A DNA stretch of 64,000 nt from Brevibacillus composti (GCF_016406105.1 NZ_CP066308.1:1127501-1191500), one strand, 5' to 3'; positions 45,347 to 53,459 are shown, counted from the first letter of the stretch. Translations and numbers: made by a program. Notes: generated by a model from the sequence alone, not told the origin.

Positions 45347-45375
45347 ATACTAAAAGTCTTTTTCTCTTTTGTCAA
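45347..45375 (-). promoter_or_regulatory. SigA promoter of binding protein A gene
   Basis: On the minus strand TTGACA, 17 bases, TAGTAT, matching the promoter before copy B nearly base for base around the -10. Confidence 0.8.
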
Positions 45376-45448
45376 CGTCTTTGTCTGCGAAAAACTTCCC
45401 CTTCTAAAAAGGATGTCCATTTGATATGCTTTACTATGTCCCACGGAC

Positions 45449-45495
45449 GCGAGAGTTCGGAATCCCCACCTCTCGTAAAACAAAACTAGGGGGGA
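45449..45495 (+). ncRNA. preQ1 class I riboswitch
   Basis: CGAGAG pairs with CTCTCG (P1) around a loop TTCGGAATCCCCAC. An A-rich strand TAAAACAAAA and CTAGGGGGG follow, whose G-run can pair with the loop C-run to make the pseudoknot. This is the preQ1-I layout. It is followed by a terminator and then queF, whose product makes preQ1, so ligand should reduce queF expression. Confidence 0.88.
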
Positions 45496-45524
45496 GCAGT
45501 CCATGCCTGAAGTCTGTCTTTTGG

Positions 45525-45560
45525 AAGCCGCTCTCCTGTATTTGCAGGGGCGGCTTTTTT
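45525..45560 (+). terminator. Riboswitch-controlled terminator before queF
   Basis: AAGCCGC...GCGGCTT with inner CCTG/CAGG pairing and a T6 run, 30 bases after the aptamer and 177 before the queF start. It is the likely expression platform. Confidence 0.8.
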
Positions 45561-45736
45561 GGTTGTGTATCAAATAAACAGGCACAAATCGGGCCGGGCA
45601 AGGCTGCTCTTCGCTGCAAGGAGGAGTGGCCCCATGCTTATACACAGTTTGTAACCGTTGTCCGGCATACATTCCTTTTTCGTCGGTTGGAACAAAAATC
45701 GTCAAAAATATTTTAGTAGAGGGGAACGAGAAGACA

Positions 45737-46159
45737 ATGGCAACGGTCGAACACAATCACAGCAAGTACAACAATCTCCGCTTCGATACACAGGATGAAA
45801 CGGCGATTTTGGTAGATATTCTGGAGACGATCCCGTATGAATACGTCGGGAAACGGACCGAAATCATGATGCCGACCAGCGAATTCACCTCGGTATGTCC
45901 GTGGTCGGGCCTGCCGGATTTTGCGGAACTTCGCATTCACCTGATCCCGGGAGAAAAGCTGATCGAGATGAAGTCGCTGAAATACTACCTGACCTCGTAC
46001 CGCAATGTAGGCATCTATCAGGAGCATGCGACCAATCGCATCTTAAACGACCTGGTGGCCTGCTGCGAACCGCTCTACATGCGCATCGAAGCCATCTGGA
46101 ACGCACGCGGCGGCCTGGGCACAGAAGTCGTGGTTGAGTATAAGAAAGAAGAAGCGTAA
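45737..46159 (+). CDS. queF: NADPH-dependent preQ0 reductase
   Basis: Reduces the nitrile of 7-cyano-7-deazaguanine (preQ0) to the amine preQ1 for queuosine synthesis. The 140-residue protein is the short, single-domain (B. subtilis-like) type. The nucleophile Cys54 lies in EFTSVCPWSGLPDF with Asp61, and the QueF NADPH motif is in EMKSLKYYLTSYRNVG. The start ATG 45737 is preceded by GAGGGGAACGAG; an upstream GTG has its ribosome site too close. No queC/D/E genes are adjacent, so queF forms its own riboswitch-controlled unit. Confidence 0.93.
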   Translation: MATVEHNHSKYNNLRFDTQDETAILVDILETIPYEYVGKRTEIMMPTSEFTSVCPWSGLPDFAELRIHLIPGEKLIEMKSLKYYLTSYRNVGIYQEHATNRILNDLVACCEPLYMRIEAIWNARGGLGTEVVVEYKKEEA

Positions 46160-46246
46160 AATAGGGACGTACAACCAAGCCCCCGTCTGTTCCAAGCGGG
46201 GGCTGCATCATCATTGCCGCTGGGTAGAGCGAAGGAGAAGAATCCG

Positions 46247-46648
46247 ATGTTAAACGATTGGCGCATGTATACAGATGCGAGCGGTGTCGATCAAAATCAT
46301 ACAGCATGGCATGAGGTCTTAAAGGAAATCGCCCAGTTGAACGGGACGACCCACACCCTGGTTCATGCGGCATACGGCGACCATGTGGATCTGGTCGTCG
46401 CCGGAGGAAATCAAGGGATGGTGCTGGTGCAGTGGAAGGAGCATGAGCCGGCCGAGCGCCATTTTGTCCTGACGGCGGACAAGCCCGATGGGGTGATGAA
46501 TACATTGAGGATCGAGGGGGCCGATGTCCCTTTTCCGGCAGCCTGGTGTGTGCCTCTGGAACAGGTTATCCCGATCGCCGGCGATCTGTTGCGCACATGT
46601 GAAAAAGGAGAGCCGCGCGAGCTTGCCTGGATCGCCGTAGAGGCTTAG
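46247..46648 (+). CDS. Hypothetical protein, Imm1-like character
   Basis: A 133-residue cytoplasmic protein I cannot assign with confidence. The alternating beta pattern and the segment VVAGGNQGMVLVQWKE loosely resemble the Imm1/SMI1-like immunity folds. It has no signal peptide or membrane helix. GAAGGAG lies upstream of ATG 46247. It starts 87 bases after queF, beyond a GC-rich hairpin (AGCCCCCG with CGGGGGCT), and lies 18 bases before the AEC transporter, so the two may be cotranscribed. No toxin gene is adjacent. Confidence 0.5.
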   Translation: MLNDWRMYTDASGVDQNHTAWHEVLKEIAQLNGTTHTLVHAAYGDHVDLVVAGGNQGMVLVQWKEHEPAERHFVLTADKPDGVMNTLRIEGADVPFPAAWCVPLEQVIPIAGDLLRTCEKGEPRELAWIAVEA

Positions 46649-46666
46649 CGGGGAGGAACCATACAG

Positions 46667-47605
46667 ATGGAAATGTCATTGCTGCTTCAGTCGATTCTCC
46701 TGATGGGCGCCATTATCGGGATCGGGAGTGCCATTGGATATCGACATCCGCTGACGGGGGATTCCCGTCAGCTCATCATCACGATCATCGTCAATGTGGC
46801 GATGCCGTGCATTATTTTGGACGGCGTGTTCCAAACGCCGATCGACAGTCAGACCTTGACGCAAATTATTGCAATTTTTGCGATTTCCGTACTATTAAAT
46901 TGTTTCGGAATAGGGATGGGATGGCTGGGGGCGCGCACCCTGCCGCTGCCGGAAAAGAAACGGCGGGAGATGGCGATCCTGTCCGGGCTGGGCAACACCG
47001 GGTTTATCGGCCTGCCGCTGTGCGCGGCGCTATTTGGTCCAAAAGGGGCGCTCTTGGCTGCTGTTTTTGACGCTGGCGTGGATGTCGTCATGTGGACCGT
47101 CGCCGTCATGATGCTGCAAGACAAAAGCTCGTTCAATCTCAAAGGGCTCAAGGCCATGATCAATATCCCGATGGTCGCCATCGTCCTCGGACTCGGTTCC
47201 GCGATGCTCGGGTTCATGCCGCCTCAGCCGGTGAAGGATTTGGTCGGCACTCTGGCCAAACTGGCCTCGCCACTGGCGATGATGTACATCGGCATGCTGC
47301 TGCCGCTTTTGCTGCGCAAGAAGCCGCAGGTGTCTCTGCCTGTCATCGGCTTGCCGCTGACCTTCAAGCTCTTTGTCTTTCCGCTCACCGCGGCCATGCT
47401 GCTTTCGCTGCTTCCTCTGGATGCGGAGATCACCCGGGTTACGGTCATTCAGGTCGCCATGCCTACGCTGACCATGGCCTCGATTCTTTTCGCCCGTTAT
47501 GCCGCAGATGAGGAGATGGGCGCGATGACCACGGTCTTTTCCACGCTCCTCGCACTCTTGAGCATCCCTGCGGTGATCATGGTCGGTAATTTCTTCTTGC
47601 ATTAA
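46667..47605 (+). CDS. AEC-family (auxin efflux carrier-like) transporter
   Basis: A 312-residue membrane protein with about ten helices in two five-helix halves. Typical segments are LIITIIVNVAMPCIILDGVF near residue 36, ILSGLGNTGFIGLPLCAALF near 103, and VAMPTLTMASILFARYAADE near 264, with the conserved NxGFIGLP and AMPT motifs. Bacterial AEC members move malate, malonate or other organic acids; the substrate here is unknown. GGGGAGG precedes the ATG. Confidence 0.88.
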   Translation: MEMSLLLQSILLMGAIIGIGSAIGYRHPLTGDSRQLIITIIVNVAMPCIILDGVFQTPIDSQTLTQIIAIFAISVLLNCFGIGMGWLGARTLPLPEKKRREMAILSGLGNTGFIGLPLCAALFGPKGALLAAVFDAGVDVVMWTVAVMMLQDKSSFNLKGLKAMINIPMVAIVLGLGSAMLGFMPPQPVKDLVGTLAKLASPLAMMYIGMLLPLLLRKKPQVSLPVIGLPLTFKLFVFPLTAAMLLSLLPLDAEITRVTVIQVAMPTLTMASILFARYAADEEMGAMTTVFSTLLALLSIPAVIMVGNFFLH

Positions 47606-47710
47606 CGGGCACGCTTCCAAATACAGATTTCTTTTGCTCCGATTGAAACATTTGGCTGCCGGGTAAAGTCAAACAAGGTAAATCGGCTGTATATAATGGA
47701 GGAATGCAAC

Positions 47711-48520
47711 ATGAGAGGGAAAAAGGCGATCGCTTGTCTGCTCGGACTGCAGCTGGTGGCGGCTTTGCCCGTCACCGCCGCCGTCAGCGGGCAAGCCAAG
47801 GTGCCGGCGAATCCGCCGACCGTGCAGGTGACTGTCAACGGGCATGTCACCCAGCTACAGAAACCATCGATCATCATTGGCGGTAGCACCTACATGGCGA
47901 TAGAGGATTTGACCCATTTGCTTCATGCAAAATGGCAGGCGAAAGGGCAGAGCGGGGTCGAGGTCACCCTGCGGACGGGAGTCATCCTCTCCTTTCAGCT
48001 GAACACCAAACGCGCCGCGGTAGGGGATAAATGGACAGAGATCGGTGCGGGCGCGATTTCGCACAACAAGCAAGTCTATTTGCCGCTCCGCTGGGTGATT
48101 GAGCAGGCGGGCCATGAGTTGAAGTGGAATTCCCAAACGAGGACGGTGGAAATCGTGGCACCTGAGGGCTATGACCAATTCAAACAGGTGGATTTTGCTT
48201 CCCTGACCCAGGAGGAAAAGGACTTCGTGCAGAAGGCAAAAGGGAGAGCAGGCGTGCACCAGCTGGGAGATTTGTATGTGATCGCGCGCGGCCAGTCTCC
48301 GAATCCGGGCTACGGAATCGAAGTCGTCGGGACCGAGTGGAGCTGGGAGCAGCTCAAGGTGTACGTCCGGCTGACCAAGCCGGAGCCGGGGAGGATGTAC
48401 GCGCAGGTGATCTCGTATCCGTATGTGCTTGTGAAAGTGAAGCTGCCGCCCTACACGACGCTTGTCGTGCTGGATGCGGATACCCAGCAGCCGCTCTTTG
48501 AAGGGGCCGAAGGGATATAG
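47711..48520 (+). CDS. Secreted copper-amine-oxidase-N/PrcB-domain protein
   Basis: A 269-residue exported protein. A signal peptide (KKAIACLLGLQLVAALPVTA) leads to a stalk-type domain of the copper amine oxidase N-terminal kind, with paired strands TVQVTVNGHVTQLQ and QVYLPLRWVIEQAGHELKWN ending at about residue 150. The C-terminal PrcB-like domain (IARGQSPNPGYGIEVVG, then YAQVISYPYVLVKVKLPP) is found in surface proteins and in a protease-complex subunit. It is probably attached to or held near the cell wall. ATG 47711 follows GGAGGAA. Confidence 0.8.
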   Translation: MRGKKAIACLLGLQLVAALPVTAAVSGQAKVPANPPTVQVTVNGHVTQLQKPSIIIGGSTYMAIEDLTHLLHAKWQAKGQSGVEVTLRTGVILSFQLNTKRAAVGDKWTEIGAGAISHNKQVYLPLRWVIEQAGHELKWNSQTRTVEIVAPEGYDQFKQVDFASLTQEEKDFVQKAKGRAGVHQLGDLYVIARGQSPNPGYGIEVVGTEWSWEQLKVYVRLTKPEPGRMYAQVISYPYVLVKVKLPPYTTLVVLDADTQQPLFEGAEGI

Positions 48521-48533
48521 GATAGGAAAAAGC

Positions 48534-48587
48534 AAAAAGCGTCAGATCTGCGGGTATGGAATCCGGCAACATGTTCTGACGCTTTTC
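48534..48587. terminator. Bidirectional terminator
   Basis: AAAAGCGTCAGA pairs perfectly with TCTGACGCTTTT across a 30-base loop, between two convergent genes. Confidence 0.75.
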
Positions 48588-48595
48588 GATTTGGG

Positions 48596-49072
48596 TTAAT
48601 CCCTCTCTTTGTAGGTCCACTTTCCTTTTACAGGGTCTAGTTGAATCTTAAATGATAATGTTTCACCACTTTTTCTTGTAAAAGAGAAGGTGCCTTCCTT
48701 TAGCTCTTCGTCTAAGAGGATAATCGGTATCTGGTCTCCGACTTGAGCGTATTTTTGCATGATTTTGTCCTGTACTTCAATAAAAGATGACTGTACTTCC
48801 TCCGAATACATTTTTCCAATTTTCTCATCAAGAGAAGGTCTTTCAGTAAAATCAGCATATATCCATTTTTTGTTATTCCTATCTATCAAAATATTCAAAT
48901 TCTCCAGCGACTTCGCTTCTACATCGATCCCTAGGGTTTGAAGTGTAGACTGATGTCTTGCTTTCTCAAGCATATCTGGATCTTCCGTTGCATTGATCTG
49001 ATTGCTAATGAATAGAGTCGTACCTGCCATTAGAAGGGCTAGTCCCAAAAAAGTGATTCTCTTCCTATTCAT
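48596..49072 (-). CDS. Secreted hypothetical protein, AT-rich
   Basis: A 158-residue exported protein with signal sequence ITFLGLALLMAGTTLFIS and a mature domain that alternates charged helices with short strands (RKSGETLSFKIQLDPVKGKW near the end). No family is recognised. The base composition is clearly more AT-rich than the flanking genes, with codons such as AAT, AAA and TTA common, suggesting acquisition. It is 18 bases downstream of the next orphan frame on the same strand and may share its transcript. Confidence 0.65.
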   Translation of the reverse strand: MNRKRITFLGLALLMAGTTLFISNQINATEDPDMLEKARHQSTLQTLGIDVEAKSLENLNILIDRNNKKWIYADFTERPSLDEKIGKMYSEEVQSSFIEVQDKIMQKYAQVGDQIPIILLDEELKEGTFSFTRKSGETLSFKIQLDPVKGKWTYKERD

Positions 49073-49090
49073 TATCGAAACCTCCTATTT

Positions 49091-49357
49091 TTATTTTGGC
49101 CACTGATCCATTGAAGTTTTCGTTTTATTCTCTCCTAATCGGTTGTAAACATAATGAGAAGAGGTAATCTTTGCTTTGTGTAAAACTATAGCGCTTGCAT
49201 CATAATCTATTGATGCATAAGAGGGGTCGTTGTCATAGTCAGTTTTTATTAAATCACCATTCACATAAAAATATGAGTACACACGAGCATATGACAAATC
49301 GCTGCCCTCTCCTCGTGTGTATCCCCATAAATAGGCGGTTTTTCCGGTTACATCCAT
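49091..49357 (-). CDS. Hypothetical protein or C-terminal fragment, AT-rich
   Basis: An 88-residue tyrosine-rich, beta-type sequence: KTAYLWGYTRGEGSDLSYAR followed by VYSYFYVNGDLIKTDYDNDP. It lacks the signal peptide that its extracellular look would predict, and its start has only a weak ribosome site (AAGGGATC). It may be the tail of a larger secreted protein whose 5' part has been lost. AT-rich like its downstream neighbour. Confidence 0.45.
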   Translation of the reverse strand: MDVTGKTAYLWGYTRGEGSDLSYARVYSYFYVNGDLIKTDYDNDPSYASIDYDASAIVLHKAKITSSHYVYNRLGENKTKTSMDQWPK

Positions 49358-49560
49358 AACGCGAGATCCCTTTTTTGGTAATAATTACATTTTAAAGCGC
49401 GTTAAGAGTAATATACATAGGCAATTAGTCATATTCCTCCATTTTGTTATTCAACAACATATTAATATTTCTAATATTTCTGCGTAAATCTATCATCATT
49501 AATACCTGAAATCATACTCAAAAATGAGAAGGAATGTTACCTAAGTACACATACAGCCCA

Positions 49561-49589
49561 TTGCCGTGCATTCGCATATCCTGTATAGT
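49561..49589 (+). promoter_or_regulatory. Promoter of the ABC-F leader
   Basis: TTGCCG, 17 bases, TATAGT. Transcription would start near 49596, about 38 bases before the short leader frame and 325 before the ABC-F start. The stretch 49358-49560 before it is AT-rich and shows no gene. Confidence 0.6.
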
Positions 49590-49633
49590 GAAATAAGGAA
49601 ATTGTCCATTCTCAGGAAGGAGGTGCAAGGTAC

Positions 49634-49774
49634 GTGTTTGGAGCCGTTCAAGCTTGGTTTATTGTTGAAACCAGCAGTATGACACATCATTTTTTCCGTC
49701 GAGGGGGAAGTCTGCCCTTTTTTGGTCATACAACCGAACGGAAGCAAATCAGGCGTACCATGCATCGGTATTAG
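49634..49774 (+). CDS. Short leader-type frame upstream of ABC-F gene
   Basis: A 46-codon frame starting GTG 49634 with an excellent AAGGAGGTG 8 bases upstream. It encodes a basic peptide beginning VFGAVQAWFIVETSSM and ending in an Arg/His-rich stretch. It lies between a good promoter and an intrinsic terminator preceding the ABC-F gene. That arrangement is typical of leader peptides that control antibiotic-resistance ABC-F genes by ribosome stalling. The peptide itself matches nothing I know. Confidence 0.5.
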   Translation: MFGAVQAWFIVETSSMTHHFFRRGGSLPFFGHTTERKQIRRTMHRY

Positions 49775-49851
49775 GATAAGGCAGCTGACGATCTCCAGGC
49801 GATCCCCGAGAGGATCACGTTTTCGTCCGCATTCACGATTCGATAAACGAT

Positions 49852-49879
49852 GCCGCAGGTGCTTGCCTGCGGCTTTTTT
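49852..49879 (+). terminator. Leader terminator before ABC-F gene
   Basis: GCCGCAGG and CCTGCGGC form a perfect 8-bp stem with loop TGCTTG and six T, 42 bases before the ABC-F start. It is a candidate attenuator. Confidence 0.85.
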
Positions 49880-49920
49880 GCGTTCAAAAAAGCACCATCC
49901 AACCTGAGGAGGAAAAAATC

Positions 49921-52035
49921 ATGATTATCGTATCTGCACAAACCATCTATAAAAGCTATGGAGCCACCCCCGTACTGGAAGGGGTGACGCTGGAGATAAA
50001 AGCGGGAGAGAGAGCGGGCTTCGTCGGCCCGAACGGAGCAGGCAAAACGACGCTGTTCAAGCTGCTGGCAGGGCTCGAGCAGCAGGATCAGGGCGATCTT
50101 TTCCGGGCCAAGGGGAGTGTCTGGGCGTATCTGCCGCAAACGCCGCAATACCCGCAGGATTGGACGGGACGGGATGTGATCGCCAGCGCATTTGCCGAAG
50201 GGCTGCGTCTGCAGGCGGAGCTCGGCGAACTGGAGAGGCAGATGAGCGCAGCGACGGCCGAGGACAGCGGGTGGGAGCGCCTGGTCCACCGCTACCAGCA
50301 GAAGCAGGAGGATTTCGAGAGGCTGGGCGGGTACACCTGGGAGGTGCGCATGGCACAGGTCATTGAAGGGCTCGGGATCGCGGATCGGCTCTTGTTCACT
50401 CCCTTTGTCCAGCTGAGCGGAGGCGAAAAGACGAAGGTCGGCCTGGCCAAGCTGCTATGTGAGCGAAGCGACGTTCTCCTGCTCGACGAGCCGACCAACC
50501 ATTTGGATGTGGAAGCCATGGAGTGGCTGGAGGGCTTTCTGCGCGATTACGAGGGGACCGTCCTCCTGATCTCCCATGACCGTCATTTTCTCGATGCGGT
50601 GGTTACCTCGATCTATCATGTGGACGGGGGCGAGGTGGAGCACTACCACGGCCACTACAGCTATTTTCTGGCGGAGAGGGAAGAGAGGCTGCTGCGCCAG
50701 TTTGAAGCCTACCAAGAGCAGCAGAAGAAAATCAAGAAGATGCAGGAGACGATCAAGCGGCTCAAGGAATGGGGCAATCGCTCGAATCCGCCCAACGAAG
50801 CCTTTCACCGCCGGGCCAAAAGCATGGAAAAGGCGCTGGCGAGGATCGAGCGCATCGACCGGCCGCGGCTGGAGGCGGAGCGGATGGGCCTGTCCTTTCA
50901 AAAAACAGACCGAAGCGGCGAGGAAGTCCTGATCGCCGAAGGACTGCATAAAGCCTACGGAGAGAAGCTGCTGATGAAGGGGGCGGATCTGCTTCTTCGC
51001 TACGGAGAGAGGAAGGCGCTGCTCGGCCCCAACGGCAGCGGCAAGTCGACTTTTCTCAAAATGATGCTGGGGGAGGAAGCTCCCGACAGCGGAACGGTGA
51101 GGGTCGGTGCGAGCGTAAAGGTGGGCTATCTCTCCCAGCAGGCGCTGGAAGGCGATCAGCAGCGGCGGCTGATCGATGTCTTCCGCGAGACGGCAGCGGT
51201 ATCCGAGGCAGAGGCGCGTCATCGGCTGGCCCGCTTTCTCTTTTACGGCGAGCATGTGTTCAAGCGGCTCAGTCAGCTGAGCGGGGGCGAGCGGATGAGA
51301 TTGCGTCTCGCGCAGCTGATGCATCAGGAAATCAATCTGCTCATCCTGGATGAGCCGACCAACCACCTGGATATCGAGTCGCGGGAGACGCTGGAGGAAG
51401 CGCTGGCCGATTATCGCGGCACGCTGCTGATCGTCTCCCACGACCGTTACTTTTTGCAAAAAATGGTGGACGGGGTGTATTGGGTCGAGGACGGTCGGCT
51501 TGTCCACTACGAAGGGTCCTTTCGGGAAGCGCTCGAAAAAAGGAAGCGGGACAGGGGGGAGCGGGGCTTCGACAGCATGGAAGCGGGCAAAGCGGCGGAT
51601 GCGCCGAGCATCTCCTCGAAAACCGGATGGACTGGCGAACAGACCGCTTCGCGCCGTGCAGAAGAACCTTCGTCTCGCGGCATCGCCACGGCAGGTAAAG
51701 AGAGCATGTCTTCCCGCGAAATCTCTCCTGCACGAGGTGACAGCATGTCATCCCGCCCATTGGCTATTGCGCCGGAAGACCATACATCATCCCGCTCACC
51801 CCAGGCGGCGTCTGCAACCAAAAAGGGAGCGTCCAAACGGGTGAATGCCTATAAGCTGGCGGAGCTGGAGCGGCAGATTGCCGAACTGGAAGCCAGGCGG
51901 GAGACGCTGACTCGGCTGCTGGCAGAAGGGCATCCCGACTACACCCAGCTGATGGAGTGGCAGCAGGAGTGGGAGCGGGTAGAGGCGGAAAGAGATGCCC
52001 GCTATCTGGAGTGGCTGGAGATGCAGCCCGAGTAG
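49921..52035 (+). CDS. ABC-F family ATPase (ribosome-protection type)
   Basis: A 704-residue soluble twin-ATPase protein. ABC-F proteins act on the ribosomal E site in translation or in resistance to lincosamides, streptogramins and pleuromutilins. Domain 1 has GPNGAGKTTLFKL near residue 39, LSGGEKTKVGLAKLL near 164 and LLLDEPTNHLDVEA. The interdomain linker (about 255-315) holds KKIKKMQETIKRLKEWGN. Domain 2 has GPNGSGKSTFLKM, QLSGGERMRLRLAQL and LLILDEPTNHLDIES. After residue 530 an extended hydrophilic linker with 13-residue repeats precedes a C-terminal coiled coil (LAELERQIAELEARRETLT), which is unusual in length. GAGGAGG precedes the ATG. A leader with terminator upstream suggests antibiotic-inducible control. 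Confidence 0.9.
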   Translation: MIIVSAQTIYKSYGATPVLEGVTLEIKAGERAGFVGPNGAGKTTLFKLLAGLEQQDQGDLFRAKGSVWAYLPQTPQYPQDWTGRDVIASAFAEGLRLQAELGELERQMSAATAEDSGWERLVHRYQQKQEDFERLGGYTWEVRMAQVIEGLGIADRLLFTPFVQLSGGEKTKVGLAKLLCERSDVLLLDEPTNHLDVEAMEWLEGFLRDYEGTVLLISHDRHFLDAVVTSIYHVDGGEVEHYHGHYSYFLAEREERLLRQFEAYQEQQKKIKKMQETIKRLKEWGNRSNPPNEAFHRRAKSMEKALARIERIDRPRLEAERMGLSFQKTDRSGEEVLIAEGLHKAYGEKLLMKGADLLLRYGERKALLGPNGSGKSTFLKMMLGEEAPDSGTVRVGASVKVGYLSQQALEGDQQRRLIDVFRETAAVSEAEARHRLARFLFYGEHVFKRLSQLSGGERMRLRLAQLMHQEINLLILDEPTNHLDIESRETLEEALADYRGTLLIVSHDRYFLQKMVDGVYWVEDGRLVHYEGSFREALEKRKRDRGERGFDSMEAGKAADAPSISSKTGWTGEQTASRRAEEPSSRGIATAGKESMSSREISPARGDSMSSRPLAIAPEDHTSSRSPQAASATKKGASKRVNAYKLAELERQIAELEARRETLTRLLAEGHPDYTQLMEWQQEWERVEAERDARYLEWLEMQPE
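51670..51825 (+). repeat. Four 39-bp in-frame repeats in the ABC-F linker
   Basis: The triplet Ser-Ser-Arg recurs at exact 39-base steps (51670, 51709, 51748, 51787). Units read SSRGIATAGKESM, SSREISPARGDSM, SSRPLAIAPEDHT and a divergent last one. They form a flexible spacer before the coiled coil. Confidence 0.75.
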
Positions 52036-52074
52036 GCAGCGGCAGACATGGAAAGATGTGTGTGGGCGACATAG

Positions 52075-52119
52075 AAAAAAGCAGAGTCATTTCCCCCGGG
52101 GAAATGGCTCTGCTTTTTC
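52075..52119. terminator. Bidirectional terminator
   Basis: AAAAAGCAGAG-CATTTCCCC pairs with GGGGAAATG-CTCTGCTTTTT. Shared by the ABC-F gene and the convergent MFS gene. Confidence 0.92.
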
Positions 52120-52126
52120 CATTCAT

Positions 52127-53293
52127 TCAGCCTTGGGCCTGCTGCGGAAGCCGATGGTAGCGGGTGCGGAACAGCACGAGCATCACGACCATCAGGATGC
52201 CGCCGACGAGAAACGGTCCGCTGGCCGTCCACTGATAGACGGCCCCGCCGGCGAGCGGGCCGAGGATGCGGCCGAGGCTGTCCATCGAGCTGATCGCGCC
52301 GCTGGTCACCCCTTGTCCCTGGCTCGTCCGCTGCGTGATCATCGCAGTGCCGGTAGCGCGGATCATGCCTTGTCCAGCTCCGAAGAGGGAGAGGGTCAGG
52401 GCGAGCGCCCAAAAGTTCGCCGCCAGCGGAATGGAGAAGAAACCTACCGCGTAGAGAACCAGTCCGATCGTGAGGACGAGCGGCTCCCCGAGGCGCTTTA
52501 CCATTTTGCCAATCAGTCCAGCCTGCACAAAAGCCGAAATGATGCCCATCACGAGAAACATCATGCCCAGATCCTTGGACGTAAAGCCGTATAAATCATT
52601 GATGAACAGGGCAAAGGTCGTCTCCAGGCCGGAGAAGGCAAACGAGACGACAAACATGATCCCGTACATCAGCGACAGCGGACCGAAGACCACCGTGAGC
52701 AGATTCCCTTGTTTGTCCCGGGCCATTCCTGTCCGCTTTTCCTTCGGCAGGCTTTCCGGCAGGGCAAACAGGATCAGGAAAAAGGTCAATAGCGCAACGC
52801 CGCCCGATGCAAAGAACGGGACGGCAAAGCCGTACGGGCTGAGAAAACCGCCGATCGCCGGTCCGAAGACAAAGCTCAGGCCAATCCCTGCCCCGATGAT
52901 GCCCATTCCCTTGGCCCGTTCTTCGGGAGGGAAGACATCGGCTACCATGGCGGTTACCGTAGGCAGGGCCGCTGCAGACACAATCCCGCCGAGTATGCGG
53001 TAGGCCAACATTTCCGTATAGCTGCCCGCCAATCCGAACAGGATAAATGTGATGGAAAAGCCAAACAGGCCAAACGCGATCAAGGGTTTTCGCCCGATAC
53101 GATCAGACAGGGCTCCCCAGATCGGGGCAAACAGAAACTGCATGATGTTGTAGCTCGCAAACAAAATGCCAATTTCAAAGGAAGAAGCCCCCACATTCTC
53201 GGCAAAGAATGGAAGAATCGGGATGATGATCCCGAACCCCAGCATGGTGAGAAAGGCAATCAGAAACAATAGGGGGAGGTACTTCTTTTTCAC
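52127..53293 (-). CDS. MFS multidrug efflux transporter (TetA/Bmr-like)
   Basis: A 388-residue, 12-helix drug:proton antiporter of the DHA1 type. Motif A GALSDRIGRKPLIAFGLFG lies between helices 2 and 3, and the antiporter motif C GIGLSFVFGPAIGGFLSP in helix 5. The start is GTG 53293, 8 bases after AGAGGT; GTG 53299 is too close to that site. It is convergent with the ABC-F gene and shares its terminator, so the two possible resistance genes form a pair. Substrate unknown. Confidence 0.88.
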   Translation of the reverse strand: MKKKYLPLLFLIAFLTMLGFGIIIPILPFFAENVGASSFEIGILFASYNIMQFLFAPIWGALSDRIGRKPLIAFGLFGFSITFILFGLAGSYTEMLAYRILGGIVSAAALPTVTAMVADVFPPEERAKGMGIIGAGIGLSFVFGPAIGGFLSPYGFAVPFFASGGVALLTFFLILFALPESLPKEKRTGMARDKQGNLLTVVFGPLSLMYGIMFVVSFAFSGLETTFALFINDLYGFTSKDLGMMFLVMGIISAFVQAGLIGKMVKRLGEPLVLTIGLVLYAVGFFSIPLAANFWALALTLSLFGAGQGMIRATGTAMITQRTSQGQGVTSGAISSMDSLGRILGPLAGGAVYQWTASGPFLVGGILMVVMLVLFRTRYHRLPQQAQG

Positions 53294-53459
53294 GCACACT
53301 TACCTCTTTCCGCCAAAAAATATGATGATGTTTCCACCTTACGTGAAGGTTTGTTTGAAGTCAAGCAAGCCAAAGGGACGAGATGACAGAGTCGTGTTAT
53401 ACTGGTAAAATGACATCATTTCGTCATAACGATGCTATCGAGGTAAGAGGTGTGTATCG

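Noticed and set aside
45503..45577. 24-codon frame with a strong ribosome site after the preQ1 aptamer
   Set aside because: It overlaps the riboswitch G-run and terminator, so the apparent ribosome site is explained by the aptamer. Kept only as a hypothesis in the findings.
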